A DNA stretch of 64,000 nt from Nocardia sp. NBC_00565 (GCF_036345915.1 NZ_CP107785.1:8122001-8186000), one strand, 5' to 3'. Counted from the stretch's first letter, positions 9,693 to 18,968 are shown. Notes: generated from the letters alone by a model not told the origin. Made by a program: numbers and translations.

Positions 9693-10358
9693 TTGGCGAC
9701 CTACGTTCTCATTCCCGGCATGTGCCATGGCGGATGGACCTTCGAGCCGATCACCGAACAACTCCGACGCCGCGGCCATCGGGTGTACCCGATGACGCTG
9801 ACCGGACTCGCCGAGCGCAGCCACCTGCTGAACGCGACGGTTAACCTCGAAACGCATATCCAGGATGTGGTGAACCTGCTGGTTGCCGAGGATATCGAGG
9901 ATGCGGTGCTGGTCGGTCACAGTTACGGCGCAATGGTGATCACCGCGGCCGCGGATCGGCTGCCCGAGCGGGTGGACTCGCTGGTCTATCTGGATGCCAT
10001 GGTGCCGCGGGACGGCGATTCCTGCTGGAGTCTCGTCACCGATCAGGAACGACAGTGGTACCTGGATGTGGCGGAAACGGGCTATGTGGTGCGGCCATTG
10101 CCTTTCTTCGACACGCGAGCCACGGGTCATCCGCTCGCGTCGGTGCTACAAGCGGTTCGCCTGACCGGCGACCTCGGCCGGTTCCGGCGCCGGGACTACG
10201 TGTACGCGACGGGGTGGGATGGCGAGTCGCCCTTCACGACCTTCTACCAGCGGTTCCAGGCCGACCCGCAGTGGCATGCGCATGCGCTGGACAGCAAACA
10301 CAACCTGATGCGGGACGCGCCCGAGAAACTGCTGGCGATCCTGCTCGAGGACCGGTGA
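9693..10358 (+). CDS. Alpha/beta hydrolase (methylesterase-like)
   Basis: Cytoplasmic alpha/beta hydrolase of 221 residues resembling the plant methyl-esterase/HNL-like branch. It has the oxyanion motif VLIPGMCHGGW, the nucleophile elbow VGHSYGAMV (Ser about 80), a YLDAMVP strand, and the terminal catalytic His in LDSKHNLM. The TTG start at 9693 has a GGGAG site 9 bases upstream; no ATG fits. The substrate is unknown. About 100 bases separate it from the previous hydrolase gene on the same strand, so the two may be co-transcribed. Confidence 0.8.
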   Translation: MATYVLIPGMCHGGWTFEPITEQLRRRGHRVYPMTLTGLAERSHLLNATVNLETHIQDVVNLLVAEDIEDAVLVGHSYGAMVITAAADRLPERVDSLVYLDAMVPRDGDSCWSLVTDQERQWYLDVAETGYVVRPLPFFDTRATGHPLASVLQAVRLTGDLGRFRRRDYVYATGWDGESPFTTFYQRFQADPQWHAHALDSKHNLMRDAPEKLLAILLEDR

Positions 10359-10517
10359 ATCCAGCGCAAGCGGCTTGCCCTCGGCAACGCACCCGGCACC
10401 GGGGTCGCGTTCCGGTCGGGCATGGTTCTGACCGTGTTGGCGCTGGTCGCTAGTGCCCAGTTAGCCATCAGCGGCAGGGCGACTCGGCAGCGGGGGCGGG
10501 GATATGGACGCTCGCGG

Positions 10518-11222
10518 TTAGGCGGTTGAGGATTCGGGCTCGATAGCTACCGGGGCAGGTGCTGGTTTGGTGGCTATGACCAGGGCGTCGATGGCGTCAC
10601 GCTCCTCGGTGGGGCGGAAGATGCGGTCGGCGATACGGACCCGGATGCGGTCGGCGTCGGGGCCGAGGTCGGCGATGATGTCGTCGGGGGTGAACAGGAC
10701 CGATGGGTCCTGCGGGCCGCCGTAGCCGTCGGTGAGGTTGGTGCTGTCGTGGCCGAGGATCAGCAGGGTGCCGCCGGGGGCGAGCAGATCGGCGAGGCGG
10801 CGGACCAGCGGGCGGCGTTGTTCGGCGCGCAGCTGCAGGAAGACCATCAGCACGAGTTCGTACGGTCCGGTGATGCCCGCCGAATCCAGATCGGTGACGT
10901 CGGCACACTGCCAGCTGATGCGACTACGAACCGACCGGGAGAGCCGAGTGGCGATGGTCCGCCCCTTGTCGATCCCCACCTGTGAGTAATCAACGGCGTG
11001 CACCTGCCAGCCGTGGGTGGCCAGCCATAAGGCATTGCGCCCTTCGCCGCTGGCGAGGTCGAGGGCACGCGGCAGACCGGGCGAATCGCCATCCGGGGTG
11101 TTCGGCACCACCGGAGCGACCCGCTCCAGCCCGTATACATGCTCCACAACGGTGCTGTTCGGCGGTGCGCCCCAAACCAATTCACTCTGCGCATACCGCG
11201 TATCCCAATCGGTCGCGTCCAT
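10518..11222 (-). CDS. Class I SAM-dependent methyltransferase (TehB/thiopurine-like)
   Basis: A 234-residue Rossmann-type methyltransferase. The opening DATDWDTRYAQSELVWGAPPNS is the common entry of the TehB/thiopurine methyltransferase-like group. Motif I is ALDLASGEGRNALWLA, motif II lies at VHAVDYSQVGIDKG, and YELVLMVFLQL and LAPGGTLLILGHD follow. The substrate is unknown. The ATG at 11222 is set by where the domain begins; the frame continues open upstream as antisense of the next gene. Confidence 0.86.
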   Translation of the reverse strand: MDATDWDTRYAQSELVWGAPPNSTVVEHVYGLERVAPVVPNTPDGDSPGLPRALDLASGEGRNALWLATHGWQVHAVDYSQVGIDKGRTIATRLSRSVRSRISWQCADVTDLDSAGITGPYELVLMVFLQLRAEQRRPLVRRLADLLAPGGTLLILGHDSTNLTDGYGGPQDPSVLFTPDDIIADLGPDADRIRVRIADRIFRPTEERDAIDALVIATKPAPAPVAIEPESSTA

Positions 11223-11293
11223 ACCCGCGAGTCTATTGCGCCCACCTGCCCGCCTACCCGGCGACCAGCGGTGTGTTCGGCAGCTGCCGGGCG

Positions 11294-12541
11294 TTAGGTG
11301 GCCGCTTGGGGCAACCATTGCACGGGCGAGGTCTCGCGGATGTGGACGAGCACGTCGAACGCGTGTATGAGGGATCGCACGGCGGTGTTCGCGGTGGCGT
11401 CCTTGGCGGGGTCGTAGATGCCGCTGATTGTGCGGAGCTTCGCGGGGCCGTGTAACCACTGGCTGACCGATTCTGTTGCGGGGCTGTGCAAGTCCACGTA
11501 GAAGGCGGGTAGATCCACGGTGCCGAGCGTGGCGTCGACCAAGTCCGGCCGGGGCGGCGGGGCCACCGCCATACCGAGGTCGCCGTGGTGGAAGCCGATG
11601 GCCACGGACGCATACCGCGCGCCGAAGTGCGCACGCAAGTAACTGCCCGTGCCGCGGAACTCGGAGGTCTGCGCCGGGCCGTCGCCGAGCGCGATGGCGG
11701 CGGTGTGGGCGATGCCGTCCCAATATGCGATCTTCGCGCCCGTGTCGCGGTGCCATTCGATGACCCGGTCCGCCGCGGGGCGTTCGTCGCGCGCGAAACC
11801 GCCCTGTCCGGCGACGCTCTTCTCGTGGAACTCGACGATGAGTCGCAGATGTGTCAGTGCGTTCTCGAATTCCGTTGTCGCAGGGAGTGTTTTGAAGAGT
11901 GCGAGCGCGTCGCGGGCGTTCTCGGCGAAGGGGCGGCCGGGGTGAATTCCCTGGTGGCGCTGGACATGTTCGTCCACCTGGTGTGCGGTGCGGATCGGGG
12001 TGAGGTGGGCTTCGATGGCGGCCGAGCGATCCGGCGCGTGCCTGCGCAGGTAATCCAGGACCACGTCGTAGTCCGACGGTTCCGCACGCGGCGGTTCGAC
12101 GCCGAAGATCCGAACCGGATCATCTGGGTGCGATTCGTTGTACGCGCGGATCCACCGCAGCGCCGCCGCCATCTCGGCGGTCCGCGTCGGCCGCCAGGCA
12201 CCCGCGAGCACCGATTCGGGATCACCCGTGCCGGTGCGCACAAAAGCATCGAGCCGCTCGCCGGAACGCGCACTGTCCTGCACCGCGAGCGCCCGATATC
12301 CGTATCCCTCGACCAGCACACGGAACACTCGCTCGCGCACCCCGAAGGTTTGCCGCGAGAACCGGGTCGACTCACCCAACCCGACCACCGTCGCGGACCC
12401 GAGCCGCTCGGTCAGCGCCGCAAGATCCGACCCACTGCTGTTCGCATAGGTATCGGCTATCGGCCGCCCGTGAGCGAGCAGCCATTCGTGCAACCCCGTA
12501 GTGGCGATGAGTGAATCACTCGATGTGGCGCTGGCGTCCAT
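11294..12541 (-). CDS. Erythromycin esterase-family protein lacking the motif histidine
   Basis: A 415-residue protein of the erythromycin-esterase fold. Family blocks include VVGLGESTRFSRQTFGVRERVFRVLVEGYGYRALAVQ, a 100-residue helical middle, and FHHGDLG near the C-terminus. In true Ere enzymes the first block reads G-E-x-x-H with the His acting in catalysis; here the position is Arg (GESTR). The usual Asn-His pair of the later block is also altered (YWDGIAHTA). It may have a different activity or none. ATG 12541 has a GGGAGAG site 5 bases upstream. It lies upstream of the methyltransferase gene on the same strand. Confidence 0.8.
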   Translation of the reverse strand: MDASATSSDSLIATTGLHEWLLAHGRPIADTYANSSGSDLAALTERLGSATVVGLGESTRFSRQTFGVRERVFRVLVEGYGYRALAVQDSARSGERLDAFVRTGTGDPESVLAGAWRPTRTAEMAAALRWIRAYNESHPDDPVRIFGVEPPRAEPSDYDVVLDYLRRHAPDRSAAIEAHLTPIRTAHQVDEHVQRHQGIHPGRPFAENARDALALFKTLPATTEFENALTHLRLIVEFHEKSVAGQGGFARDERPAADRVIEWHRDTGAKIAYWDGIAHTAAIALGDGPAQTSEFRGTGSYLRAHFGARYASVAIGFHHGDLGMAVAPPPRPDLVDATLGTVDLPAFYVDLHSPATESVSQWLHGPAKLRTISGIYDPAKDATANTAVRSLIHAFDVLVHIRETSPVQWLPQAAT

Positions 12542-12675
12542 GGTCTCTCCCGAAGCTCGATGATCCAACGCGACCCAGCTTCTTACCTGAAGTGGCGTTG
12601 AGGTCAAGTCGAGCCGACAAGATCAATGGCACCTTTCGCGGCCGATGCCGCGGCCAGGTGCCGTTGATCTCGGAC

Positions 12676-13785
12676 CTAAAGCGTCGTACGCATCAGCACC
12701 ACGTTGTATTGGGTGTGGACCGTGGTGACGAAGTAGAGATCGCGCCCGGTTTGATACGGGAAGATCGACGGCGCGTACGCGGCGGGCAGCTCGCGGGTAT
12801 CGATCAGCACCTCGGGCGCGCTCCACGGCCCCTCGGGCGATGCGGCCCGACGCATGACCACCGAATTGAACGGATCGGTGGTGAGCGAGATGAACTGTCC
12901 GAGGTACTCGTTGTACATCACCGATATCTCGCCGACGCCGCCCATGATCGGCGCCGCGGCGTTGACATCGCCCCTCCTGCTCCAGTGCTCGCCGTCCCAG
13001 TACTCGTATTCGCCCAGATTCGCGATATCGCCCTCGCGTACCCGCGCGACGTACGCCGCCTTGTTGCGCCCGGATGGGGTGCCGTACTCGTAGACGAACC
13101 CGCCGTTCTTGAGGAATGCGTTCATCTGGAAGTTGGCGTTCCCGCCGTCGTTCGGGCGGCGGGTGGCGGGCAGTTCGCCCCAGGTCTCCCCGTTATCGCC
13201 GGAGGCGGCGAGCCCGGAGAAGTTGGTGGTCCACTGCCCGACATCGTCCCAGCTCTGCACCGACATCAGGCTCATGTACTGGACGCCGCCGGCCGAGATG
13301 CCCGCGGTCGGGATGCGGCTGATCTCCACGAACGGGATCTTCGGGCTGGGGATCAGGTCACGCGCCTGGCCGACGATATCGCGCACGACGCTGTCGAAGA
13401 AGATGCCGGTGGACGGATCGTGGGTGTGGCTGCGCACCAGAATATTGCTGCGCCACGCCCAGAAACTGCCCGCGAGCAGGTTCGGGAGGCCCAGGCCTGC
13501 GGTATCGCCGAACGCGGTGAGCATCTCGCCGTTCCCGTTGTCCCACATGATGCCGAGATCGGTGCCGAGCACGTTGTAGCTCTGGGTGTTGTTCGGGCTG
13601 GCCATGCCGGTCACCTGGAACACGGCCCTGGTCCGCCCGGCGAGATTGGGGAGACCGCTGGTGCCGTTGAGTACCGGAATCGGATTGATCGCGTTTGGGT
13701 TTGCCTCGGCGGGGGTAGTCGCTACCAGGATCAAGGCCGAGGCTCCGGCCACTGCCGATAGCAAGGCAGATGCGGTCTTGTTCAA
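12676..13785 (-). CDS. Secreted DUF4185-domain protein, second copy
   Basis: Paralogue of 5446-6552 (369 residues) with the same order: signal peptide (AVAGASALILVATTPAEA), short NPNAINPIPVLNG linker, DUF4185 domain with VLGTDLGIMWDNGNGEM, TAFGDTAGLG, GGVQYMSLMSVQ, YEYWDGEHW and the terminal YNVVLMRTTL. TTG 13785 is the start; a GGAGGG site lies 9-13 bases upstream and no ATG is available. Both copies have sequence-similar ends and stand alone, suggesting an older duplication. The function is unproven, perhaps binding or cutting an envelope glycan (inference). Confidence 0.82.
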   Translation of the reverse strand: MNKTASALLSAVAGASALILVATTPAEANPNAINPIPVLNGTSGLPNLAGRTRAVFQVTGMASPNNTQSYNVLGTDLGIMWDNGNGEMLTAFGDTAGLGLPNLLAGSFWAWRSNILVRSHTHDPSTGIFFDSVVRDIVGQARDLIPSPKIPFVEISRIPTAGISAGGVQYMSLMSVQSWDDVGQWTTNFSGLAASGDNGETWGELPATRRPNDGGNANFQMNAFLKNGGFVYEYGTPSGRNKAAYVARVREGDIANLGEYEYWDGEHWSRRGDVNAAAPIMGGVGEISVMYNEYLGQFISLTTDPFNSVVMRRAASPEGPWSAPEVLIDTRELPAAYAPSIFPYQTGRDLYFVTTVHTQYNVVLMRTTL

Positions 13786-13968
13786 AGTCTCTTAGCCCTC
13801 CATTTTCTGGCCGAAACGGCACGATACGGATTCCCTCACCGTGTATGTCGTGCCACATTTCGGCTGGCTGGCAAATCGTTCAAGATGCTAACAGTGAATC
13901 CGGTGAAATTGGTGGCTTGCGTAACTCGTCTCGAAAGTTGTAGGCACTTCGCGACCTTAGGTAGCCGA

Positions 13969-14718
13969 TCAATTGCTGCGAGAGGTCGCCATTCGTAGAA
14001 TCAATGGCAGCTGGGTCGCCCGCTCGATAGCGAAGGTGCGTCGGGCCGAGGCGTGCCAGGAGCGATCGAAGAGTCGTTTGGCCCCGGCGACCGCATGCGG
14101 GGAGCGGGTCGCGATGCGATCGGCGAGCTTTTCCGCCGCCGCGACCGGGTCCGCGGTCACCTCGGTGACCAGTCCGATCCGCTCGGCATAGGCGGCGTCC
14201 ACCGTGTCGGCGGTCATGGTCAGCAGCAGTGCCTTGTCGACGCCGATCAGGCGGGACAGCGTTGCCGCGCCGGTCATATCCGGGACCAGGCCGTGCTTGG
14301 CCTCCATTACCGAGAACTGCGCGTCCGGAGTCGCGAAGCGGATATCGGCGGCCAGCGCGATCTGCAGGCCGCCGCCGTAGCAGCGTCCGTGCACCGCCGC
14401 GATCACCGGCACCGAAAGCCGACGCCAAGCCCAGCACGCTTCCTGAAATGTGTTGGTGCCGCGCCAGGGCAGCGGGATGAAATTGCGCACGATAGCGAGC
14501 GGATCGCTGGTCGCCTTGGCGACGTCGAGTCCACTGCTGAAACTCGGGCCGTTGCCGGACAGGATGACCGCGCGGACATCCTTGCGATCGGCGATGGTGT
14601 GCGCGGTCGTGATCAGGTCGCGGAGCATGTCGAGGGTGAGGCCGTTGTGCTTTTCCGGCCGGTCGAGCGTGACGTAGGCGCGGTCGCCGTCGAACCGCAG
14701 CGCGATGTTAGAGCCCAT
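13969..14718 (-). CDS. Enoyl-CoA hydratase/isomerase (crotonase) family protein
   Basis: A 249-residue crotonase that probably acts on an acyl-CoA in beta-oxidation. The oxyanion-hole segments are visible as LSGNGPSFSSGLD and HGRCYGGGLQIALAADIRFA, and a catalytic-type Glu lies in FSVMEAKHGLVPDMTG. The second catalytic Glu position is not clear, so hydratase and isomerase cannot be told apart. It starts at 14718, back-to-back with the thiolase operon across 213 bases, so a shared control region is likely. Confidence 0.85.
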   Translation of the reverse strand: MGSNIALRFDGDRAYVTLDRPEKHNGLTLDMLRDLITTAHTIADRKDVRAVILSGNGPSFSSGLDVAKATSDPLAIVRNFIPLPWRGTNTFQEACWAWRRLSVPVIAAVHGRCYGGGLQIALAADIRFATPDAQFSVMEAKHGLVPDMTGAATLSRLIGVDKALLLTMTADTVDAAYAERIGLVTEVTADPVAAAEKLADRIATRSPHAVAGAKRLFDRSWHASARRTFAIERATQLPLILRMATSRSN

Positions 14719-14755
14719 TCCTGGATCTTACCCGCGAGTCAGTTCGCGCTGCTCC

Positions 14756-14842
14756 TTTTGAGCGACCCGCAAGCTCATCCTTTCGAGCGACTTGCAAGCA
14801 GTAGCTACTGACCCTTTCGAGCGACCTGCAAGCAGTCGCTAC
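14756..14842 (+). repeat. 28-bp dispersed repeat, tandem copies B, C and a partial
   Basis: Two close copies at 14781-14808 and 14815-14842 (34-base period; unit TTTCGAGCGACCTGCAAGCA followed by GTCGCTAC) and a degenerate partial copy at 14756-14780. An exact inverted copy is at 8659-8686. They sit between the crotonase and thiolase starts, upstream of the putative operator. Confidence 0.85.
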
Positions 14843-14887
14843 GGCCGCCATTGCCCGTCCGGATCCGTTCTGTTCTAATCGAACGCA

Positions 14888-14913
14888 AGTTACCGTCAAT
14901 GCTGACTGTAACT
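14888..14913. promoter_or_regulatory. Inverted-repeat operator candidate before the thiolase operon
   Basis: AGTTAC and GTAACT face each other with 14 bases between, and the inside also has partial symmetry (GTCA..TGAC). It ends 18 bases before the thiolase ATG. It is a plausible site for the TetR regulator encoded at the end of the operon; this link is inferred. Confidence 0.45.
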
Positions 14914-14931
14914 GGATCGAGCGGAGGAACA

Positions 14932-16464
14932 ATGCTGCCACCCGGATTGGACCCCCGGACGCCGGTGCTGGTCGGCGTCGGACAGGTCGTGCACCGGAAC
15001 GGCGAGCCCGGACTACCCGGACCTGTCGAACTTGCCGCGGAATCTCTGCGCCGCGCGGGCGCTGATAGCGGCACCGGCGATCGGCTGCTGCGATCGGCCG
15101 ATCTGATCGCCGCCGCGGCCCCGGTGAGCAGGCCGTATGCGGATCTAGGCGCGTTGGTCGGCGCGGAGTTGGGTGCCGCGCCCAAGCGCACGCTGCAATC
15201 CGCCCGGTTCGGCGGTGACGCACCGCAGCGGCTGGTCAATACCGTCGCGCAGGCGATTGCCGACGGGCAGTGCGAGGTCGCACTGATCACCGGGGCCGAA
15301 TCCGTGGCGTCCTGGAATGCGGCCACGCGCACCGGCACTGCTCTCGATTGGCCCGAACAGTCCGAGCAGGTGCGGCCGACCGAGATCATCGGCACCGAAC
15401 GCGGACCCAATACCGATATGGAGTCCGCGGCGGGGCTGTGGGGGCCGATCTACTTCTATTCGCTGATGGAGACCGCGCTGCGCGGACGAGTCGGGCTGAC
15501 TGCGGCCGCGCATCGAGAGCGGATCGGCGGGCTGTGGTCGCGGCTCTCGGCGGTGGCCGCTCGCAATCCGTACGCGTGGCAGCCGACCGAGCAGTCGATC
15601 GACGACGTGACGACGCCGAGGCGCGCCAACCGGCTGGTATCGACGCCGTATCCGAAGCTGCTGGTCGCGAACCTTTCGGTGGATCAGGGCGCGGGGCTCA
15701 TCCTGTGCAGTGCGGCGGCGGCCGATGCGGCGGGCGTACCAAGGGACCGCTGGGTGTTCCCGCACGGCGGTGCCACCGCGACCGACGAGTGGTTCGTCTC
15801 CGAACGTGCCGATATGTCCACCTCACCCGCCATCGCCGCGGCCGGGCGGGCGGCACTGTCCGGCGCGGGCATCGGCATCGACGATGTCGCGCATATCGAT
15901 CTGTACTCCTGCTTCCCGGTCGCGGTACAGGTCGCGGCCGAGGCGCTCGGTCTGTCGATCGACGATCCGGCGCGGCCGCTGTCGGTCACCGGCGGACTGA
16001 CCTTCGCGGGCGGGCCCGGCAACAACTACACGACGCACGCCATCGCGACGCTGGTCGGTCGGTTGCGTGCGGACCCATCGGCCTACGGCCTGGCGACCGC
16101 GCTCGGCTGGTACATCACCAAGCACGGTGTCGGCGTCTACTCGGCGCGCCCGCCCGCTCGACTGTTCCGTGCCGTCGAAGCGGAAGTGCCGGTGGCACGG
16201 CGCGATACGGCGCCCGGCTATACCGGCCCCGCCACCGTCGAGGCCTATACCGTGCCCCATCGCAAGGGCCCCGCACCCGAACACGCCGACGAACCCGAGG
16301 CCGTGGTGATCAGTGCGCTGACTCCGACGGGTGCCCGCATACTGATCCGGGCGTCCGATGCCGAGACCATCGCGGCGTTCACCGATGGCGACCCGATCGG
16401 TGTCCCCGCCGATATCACCGCCGCCGACAAGCTCACCTTGCTGACCGAGAGGACCGTCCAATGA
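14932..16464 (+). CDS. Acetyl-CoA acetyltransferase / SCP-x-type thiolase-like protein
   Basis: A 510-residue thiolase-superfamily protein with a C-terminal OB-like extension, as in the mycobacterial group around Rv1867. Blocks seen are TPVLVGVGQVV, LITGAESVASWNAA, PYPKLLVANLSVDQGAG, HIDLYSCFPVAVQVAAEALG and GGLTFAGGPGNNYTTHAIATLV. The C-terminal 100 residues (from about TAPGYTGPATVEAYTV) form the extra domain. Such proteins cleave or handle 3-ketoacyl-CoA, but the substrate is not known. An ideal GGAGGA site lies 5 bases before ATG 14932. The stop overlaps the ATG of the next gene by four bases, so translation is probably coupled. Confidence 0.86.
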   Translation: MLPPGLDPRTPVLVGVGQVVHRNGEPGLPGPVELAAESLRRAGADSGTGDRLLRSADLIAAAAPVSRPYADLGALVGAELGAAPKRTLQSARFGGDAPQRLVNTVAQAIADGQCEVALITGAESVASWNAATRTGTALDWPEQSEQVRPTEIIGTERGPNTDMESAAGLWGPIYFYSLMETALRGRVGLTAAAHRERIGGLWSRLSAVAARNPYAWQPTEQSIDDVTTPRRANRLVSTPYPKLLVANLSVDQGAGLILCSAAAADAAGVPRDRWVFPHGGATATDEWFVSERADMSTSPAIAAAGRAALSGAGIGIDDVAHIDLYSCFPVAVQVAAEALGLSIDDPARPLSVTGGLTFAGGPGNNYTTHAIATLVGRLRADPSAYGLATALGWYITKHGVGVYSARPPARLFRAVEAEVPVARRDTAPGYTGPATVEAYTVPHRKGPAPEHADEPEAVVISALTPTGARILIRASDAETIAAFTDGDPIGVPADITAADKLTLLTERTVQ

Positions 16465-17270
16465 GTACAGCAGCGCAAGGCGATTCCACGAGTGGCCGGG
16501 TGGGTGGGCCGGAGCTGGTGCTGATCGAAAAGCGCGAGGCGATCACCGTGCTGACCGTCAATCGCCCGGAAGCCCGCAATGCCATCAACCTGGCCACCGC
16601 GCAGGCCATCGAGGCCGCGGTCGACGAGTTCGAGGCCGATGCTGCCGCGCGCGTGCTCGTACTCACCGGTGCGGGCGGAACCTTCAGTGCGGGAATGGAT
16701 CTCGTTGCCGCTTCCAAGGGGGAGATGCCGATAACCGCCACCCGCGGTCCGCTCGGTATCGCGGCGAAACCACCTGCCAAGCCGATGATTTCGGCGGTCG
16801 AGGGCTTCGCACTGGCCGGTGGTTTCGAGCTCGCGCTCTCCGGCGACCTGATCGTCGCCGCGAGCAACGCCCAGTTCGGCATTCCGGAGGTGAAGCGCGG
16901 TCTGGTCGCCGCGGGCGGCGGTGTGCTGCGGCTGACCCAGCGACTGCCACGCCCCATCGCCGCGGAGCTGGCGCTCACCGGTGGGCGCATCGACGCCGAA
17001 CGGCTCTACCAACTCGGCCTCGTCAATCGGATCACCGAACCGGGTGGGGCGCTGGCGGGTGCGTTGGCGCTGGCCGCCGAAATCGTCGCGGCCGCACCAC
17101 TTTCGGTAGCGGCGAGTAAACGGATCATCGACGAGTCACCGGACTGGTCCGTCGCGGAGGGTTTCGCCAAGCAGGGCGAAATCGCCTTGCCCGCATTGTT
17201 CTCCAAGGATGCCGCCGAGGGTGCGCTGGCCTTCGCGCAGAAGCGCGAGCCGCAGTGGCAGGGACGCTGA
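16461..17270 (+). CDS. Crotonase-family enoyl-CoA hydratase
   Basis: A 269-residue crotonase encoded second in the operon. It has the two oxyanion-hole segments GAGGTFSAGMDL and EGFALAGGFELALSGDLIVA, and PEVKRGLVAAGGGVLRL with the catalytic-type Glu. The length is usual for the family plus a short Ser/Gly-rich N-terminal tail. It likely hydrates an enoyl-CoA and works with the upstream thiolase and downstream regulator in one degradation pathway. Its ATG overlaps the thiolase stop (ATGA). Confidence 0.87.
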   Translation: MSTAAQGDSTSGRVGGPELVLIEKREAITVLTVNRPEARNAINLATAQAIEAAVDEFEADAAARVLVLTGAGGTFSAGMDLVAASKGEMPITATRGPLGIAAKPPAKPMISAVEGFALAGGFELALSGDLIVAASNAQFGIPEVKRGLVAAGGGVLRLTQRLPRPIAAELALTGGRIDAERLYQLGLVNRITEPGGALAGALALAAEIVAAAPLSVAASKRIIDESPDWSVAEGFAKQGEIALPALFSKDAAEGALAFAQKREPQWQGR

Positions 17271-17301
17271 CCAATTGAATGCAGCGTCCCAGCGCGACTC
17301 G

Positions 17302-17976
17302 ATGCGGGGTGGTGGGCCCGAACGCATCCGGGAGACGCAGGCGCAGCGCCGCTTGCGCATGCGCAAGCGGCTGCTGGACGCGGCGGTGGAGAGTCTGGTC
17401 GAGGTCGGCTATGCGGGCACCACCACGCTCGAAGTGCAGAAGCGGGCCGGGGTGCCGCGCGGCACGCTGCAGCACTACTTTCCGACCAAGGCGGAACTGC
17501 TCGCCGGTGCCGTCGAGCATCTCGCCGAACGCCGATTCGCTCAACTGACCAGGGAATTCGAGGCGATTGCGGCCGACGCGGACCGCCTCGAAACGGCCGT
17601 CGACCTGACCGTGCGCATGTTCACCGGGCCGACATTCTGGGCGGCGCTGGAGATGTGGGTCGGCGCGCGCACCGATCCCGAACTGCTCGCCGCGTTCCTG
17701 CCGCTGGAACATCGACTGTTCGACCTGATGCACAACAGCATTCGCGACATCTTCCGTCAGGAATTCCCAGCTGACCCGCGCGTGCCGACCATCACCGAAT
17801 TCACCATCGAGATCATGACCGGCCTCGCCCTGCGCGTCCTGCTCACCGGTGACCTCGACCGCAACCGAATCCTGCAGCACCGCTGGCGAAATGCGGTGCG
17901 AATCCTGCTGGGGAAGTCGGATCCGAAGACACTGACCGATCCGCCGCCGTCCGGTACCGGCCCGAGACCACGCTGA
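17302..17976 (+). CDS. TetR-family transcriptional regulator
   Basis: A 224-residue TetR repressor. The N-terminal DNA-binding domain shows RKRLLDAAVESLVEVGYAGTTTLEVQKRAGVPRGTLQHYFPTK with the typical helix-turn-helix. The ligand domain is unassigned. The ATG at 17302 is chosen; a TTG at 17275, five bases after the crotonase stop, is also possible. Its place at the end of the thiolase-crotonase operon suggests it controls the operon in response to an acyl-CoA (inference). Confidence 0.87.
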   Translation: MRGGGPERIRETQAQRRLRMRKRLLDAAVESLVEVGYAGTTTLEVQKRAGVPRGTLQHYFPTKAELLAGAVEHLAERRFAQLTREFEAIAADADRLETAVDLTVRMFTGPTFWAALEMWVGARTDPELLAAFLPLEHRLFDLMHNSIRDIFRQEFPADPRVPTITEFTIEIMTGLALRVLLTGDLDRNRILQHRWRNAVRILLGKSDPKTLTDPPPSGTGPRPR

Positions 17977-18074
17977 TCGCCTCGCGCCGGCCGGAGCTGC
18001 CTCGGCGGTCCCATCTGTGTTCGAGTCGCGTCGACTTGGGGTAGACGCGCCGAATGAGCGTGGCCGACAGGCGC

Positions 18075-18863
18075 TTACGCGCGCGGGCTGATCGTGTCGA
18101 GCAGGACCTTCGCGCACCCGGCCGGATCGTCGTAGAACGGGGTATGCCCACTGCCGTGCAGTGTGACGTGGCGGACGTTCGGGAGGACGGTGCGGGCGCG
18201 GGTGCTCTGGGTCGCGTAGGTCAGCAGAATGTCGCGGTTGCCCCAGGCGACGGTGACGGGAATATCTGTCAGAGCGCCGATTTCGGGCAACTTCACATCG
18301 GTGAAGGAGGCGAGGGCGGGTTCGAAGCCGGGGGCGTCGGCCGCGCCGATCGCGGTGTCGACGGCCACCTGCGTGTCGAGCGCCCACGGCTTGCCGAAGA
18401 TCAGGGTCAAGAATGCGGTGCGGCCCGCGGCGGTGCCGAGGACCGAGGGCAGCGCCCGGCGCAGCGCACGCGCGAGCTGGCGGGACTTGCCGAGTGACTG
18501 CTGGCACCACACGCGACCCGGGGTGTCCCAGAATCCGATCGGGGAGTACGCCGTGACCGAACGGGCCAGGCCACGCGCGCCGAGGTTCAGCGCGATGAGC
18601 CCGCCCATCGAATTGCCCGCCAGATGCGGACGCTCGATGCCCTGTTCGGTGAGGAAGTCGGCGAGCGCCTCGGTGAGGGTGTCGACGGTGGTGTGCGCGA
18701 TCGGCTCGGAACCGCCGAATCCGGGTAGATCGACGGCGATGACGTCGAAGGATTCGGCGAGGGTGTCGATGATCGGCGTCCACACCTGCCAGCGGCTGCC
18801 GACACCGTGCACCAGAACAAGCGGTTCTCCTGCGCCGACCCGGTGATGGTTCAACGTCGTCAT
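18075..18863 (-). CDS. Alpha/beta hydrolase
   Basis: A 262-residue alpha/beta hydrolase of the MhpC-like type. Seen: LVLVHGVGSRWQVWTPII (oxyanion), VIAVDLPGFGGSEP, nucleophile elbow LAGNSMGGLIALN (Ser about 92), the acid-bearing strand VTVAWGNRDILL and the catalytic His in LHGSGHTPFYDDP. The elbow has Asn before Ser as in many of this group. The substrate is unknown. ATG 18863 begins a few residues before the fold. It is divergent from the toxin-antitoxin pair. Confidence 0.85.
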   Translation of the reverse strand: MTTLNHHRVGAGEPLVLVHGVGSRWQVWTPIIDTLAESFDVIAVDLPGFGGSEPIAHTTVDTLTEALADFLTEQGIERPHLAGNSMGGLIALNLGARGLARSVTAYSPIGFWDTPGRVWCQQSLGKSRQLARALRRALPSVLGTAAGRTAFLTLIFGKPWALDTQVAVDTAIGAADAPGFEPALASFTDVKLPEIGALTDIPVTVAWGNRDILLTYATQSTRARTVLPNVRHVTLHGSGHTPFYDDPAGCAKVLLDTISPRA

Positions 18864-18968
18864 ATCTGTGACCGTAACAGCGGTCACCAGTCGTCGGCCG
18901 AGATTTCCGGCCACGATCGGCCCGGATTTCCGCTGGCAGTCGGCCGAAATGTCGGTACGATAAATGGT

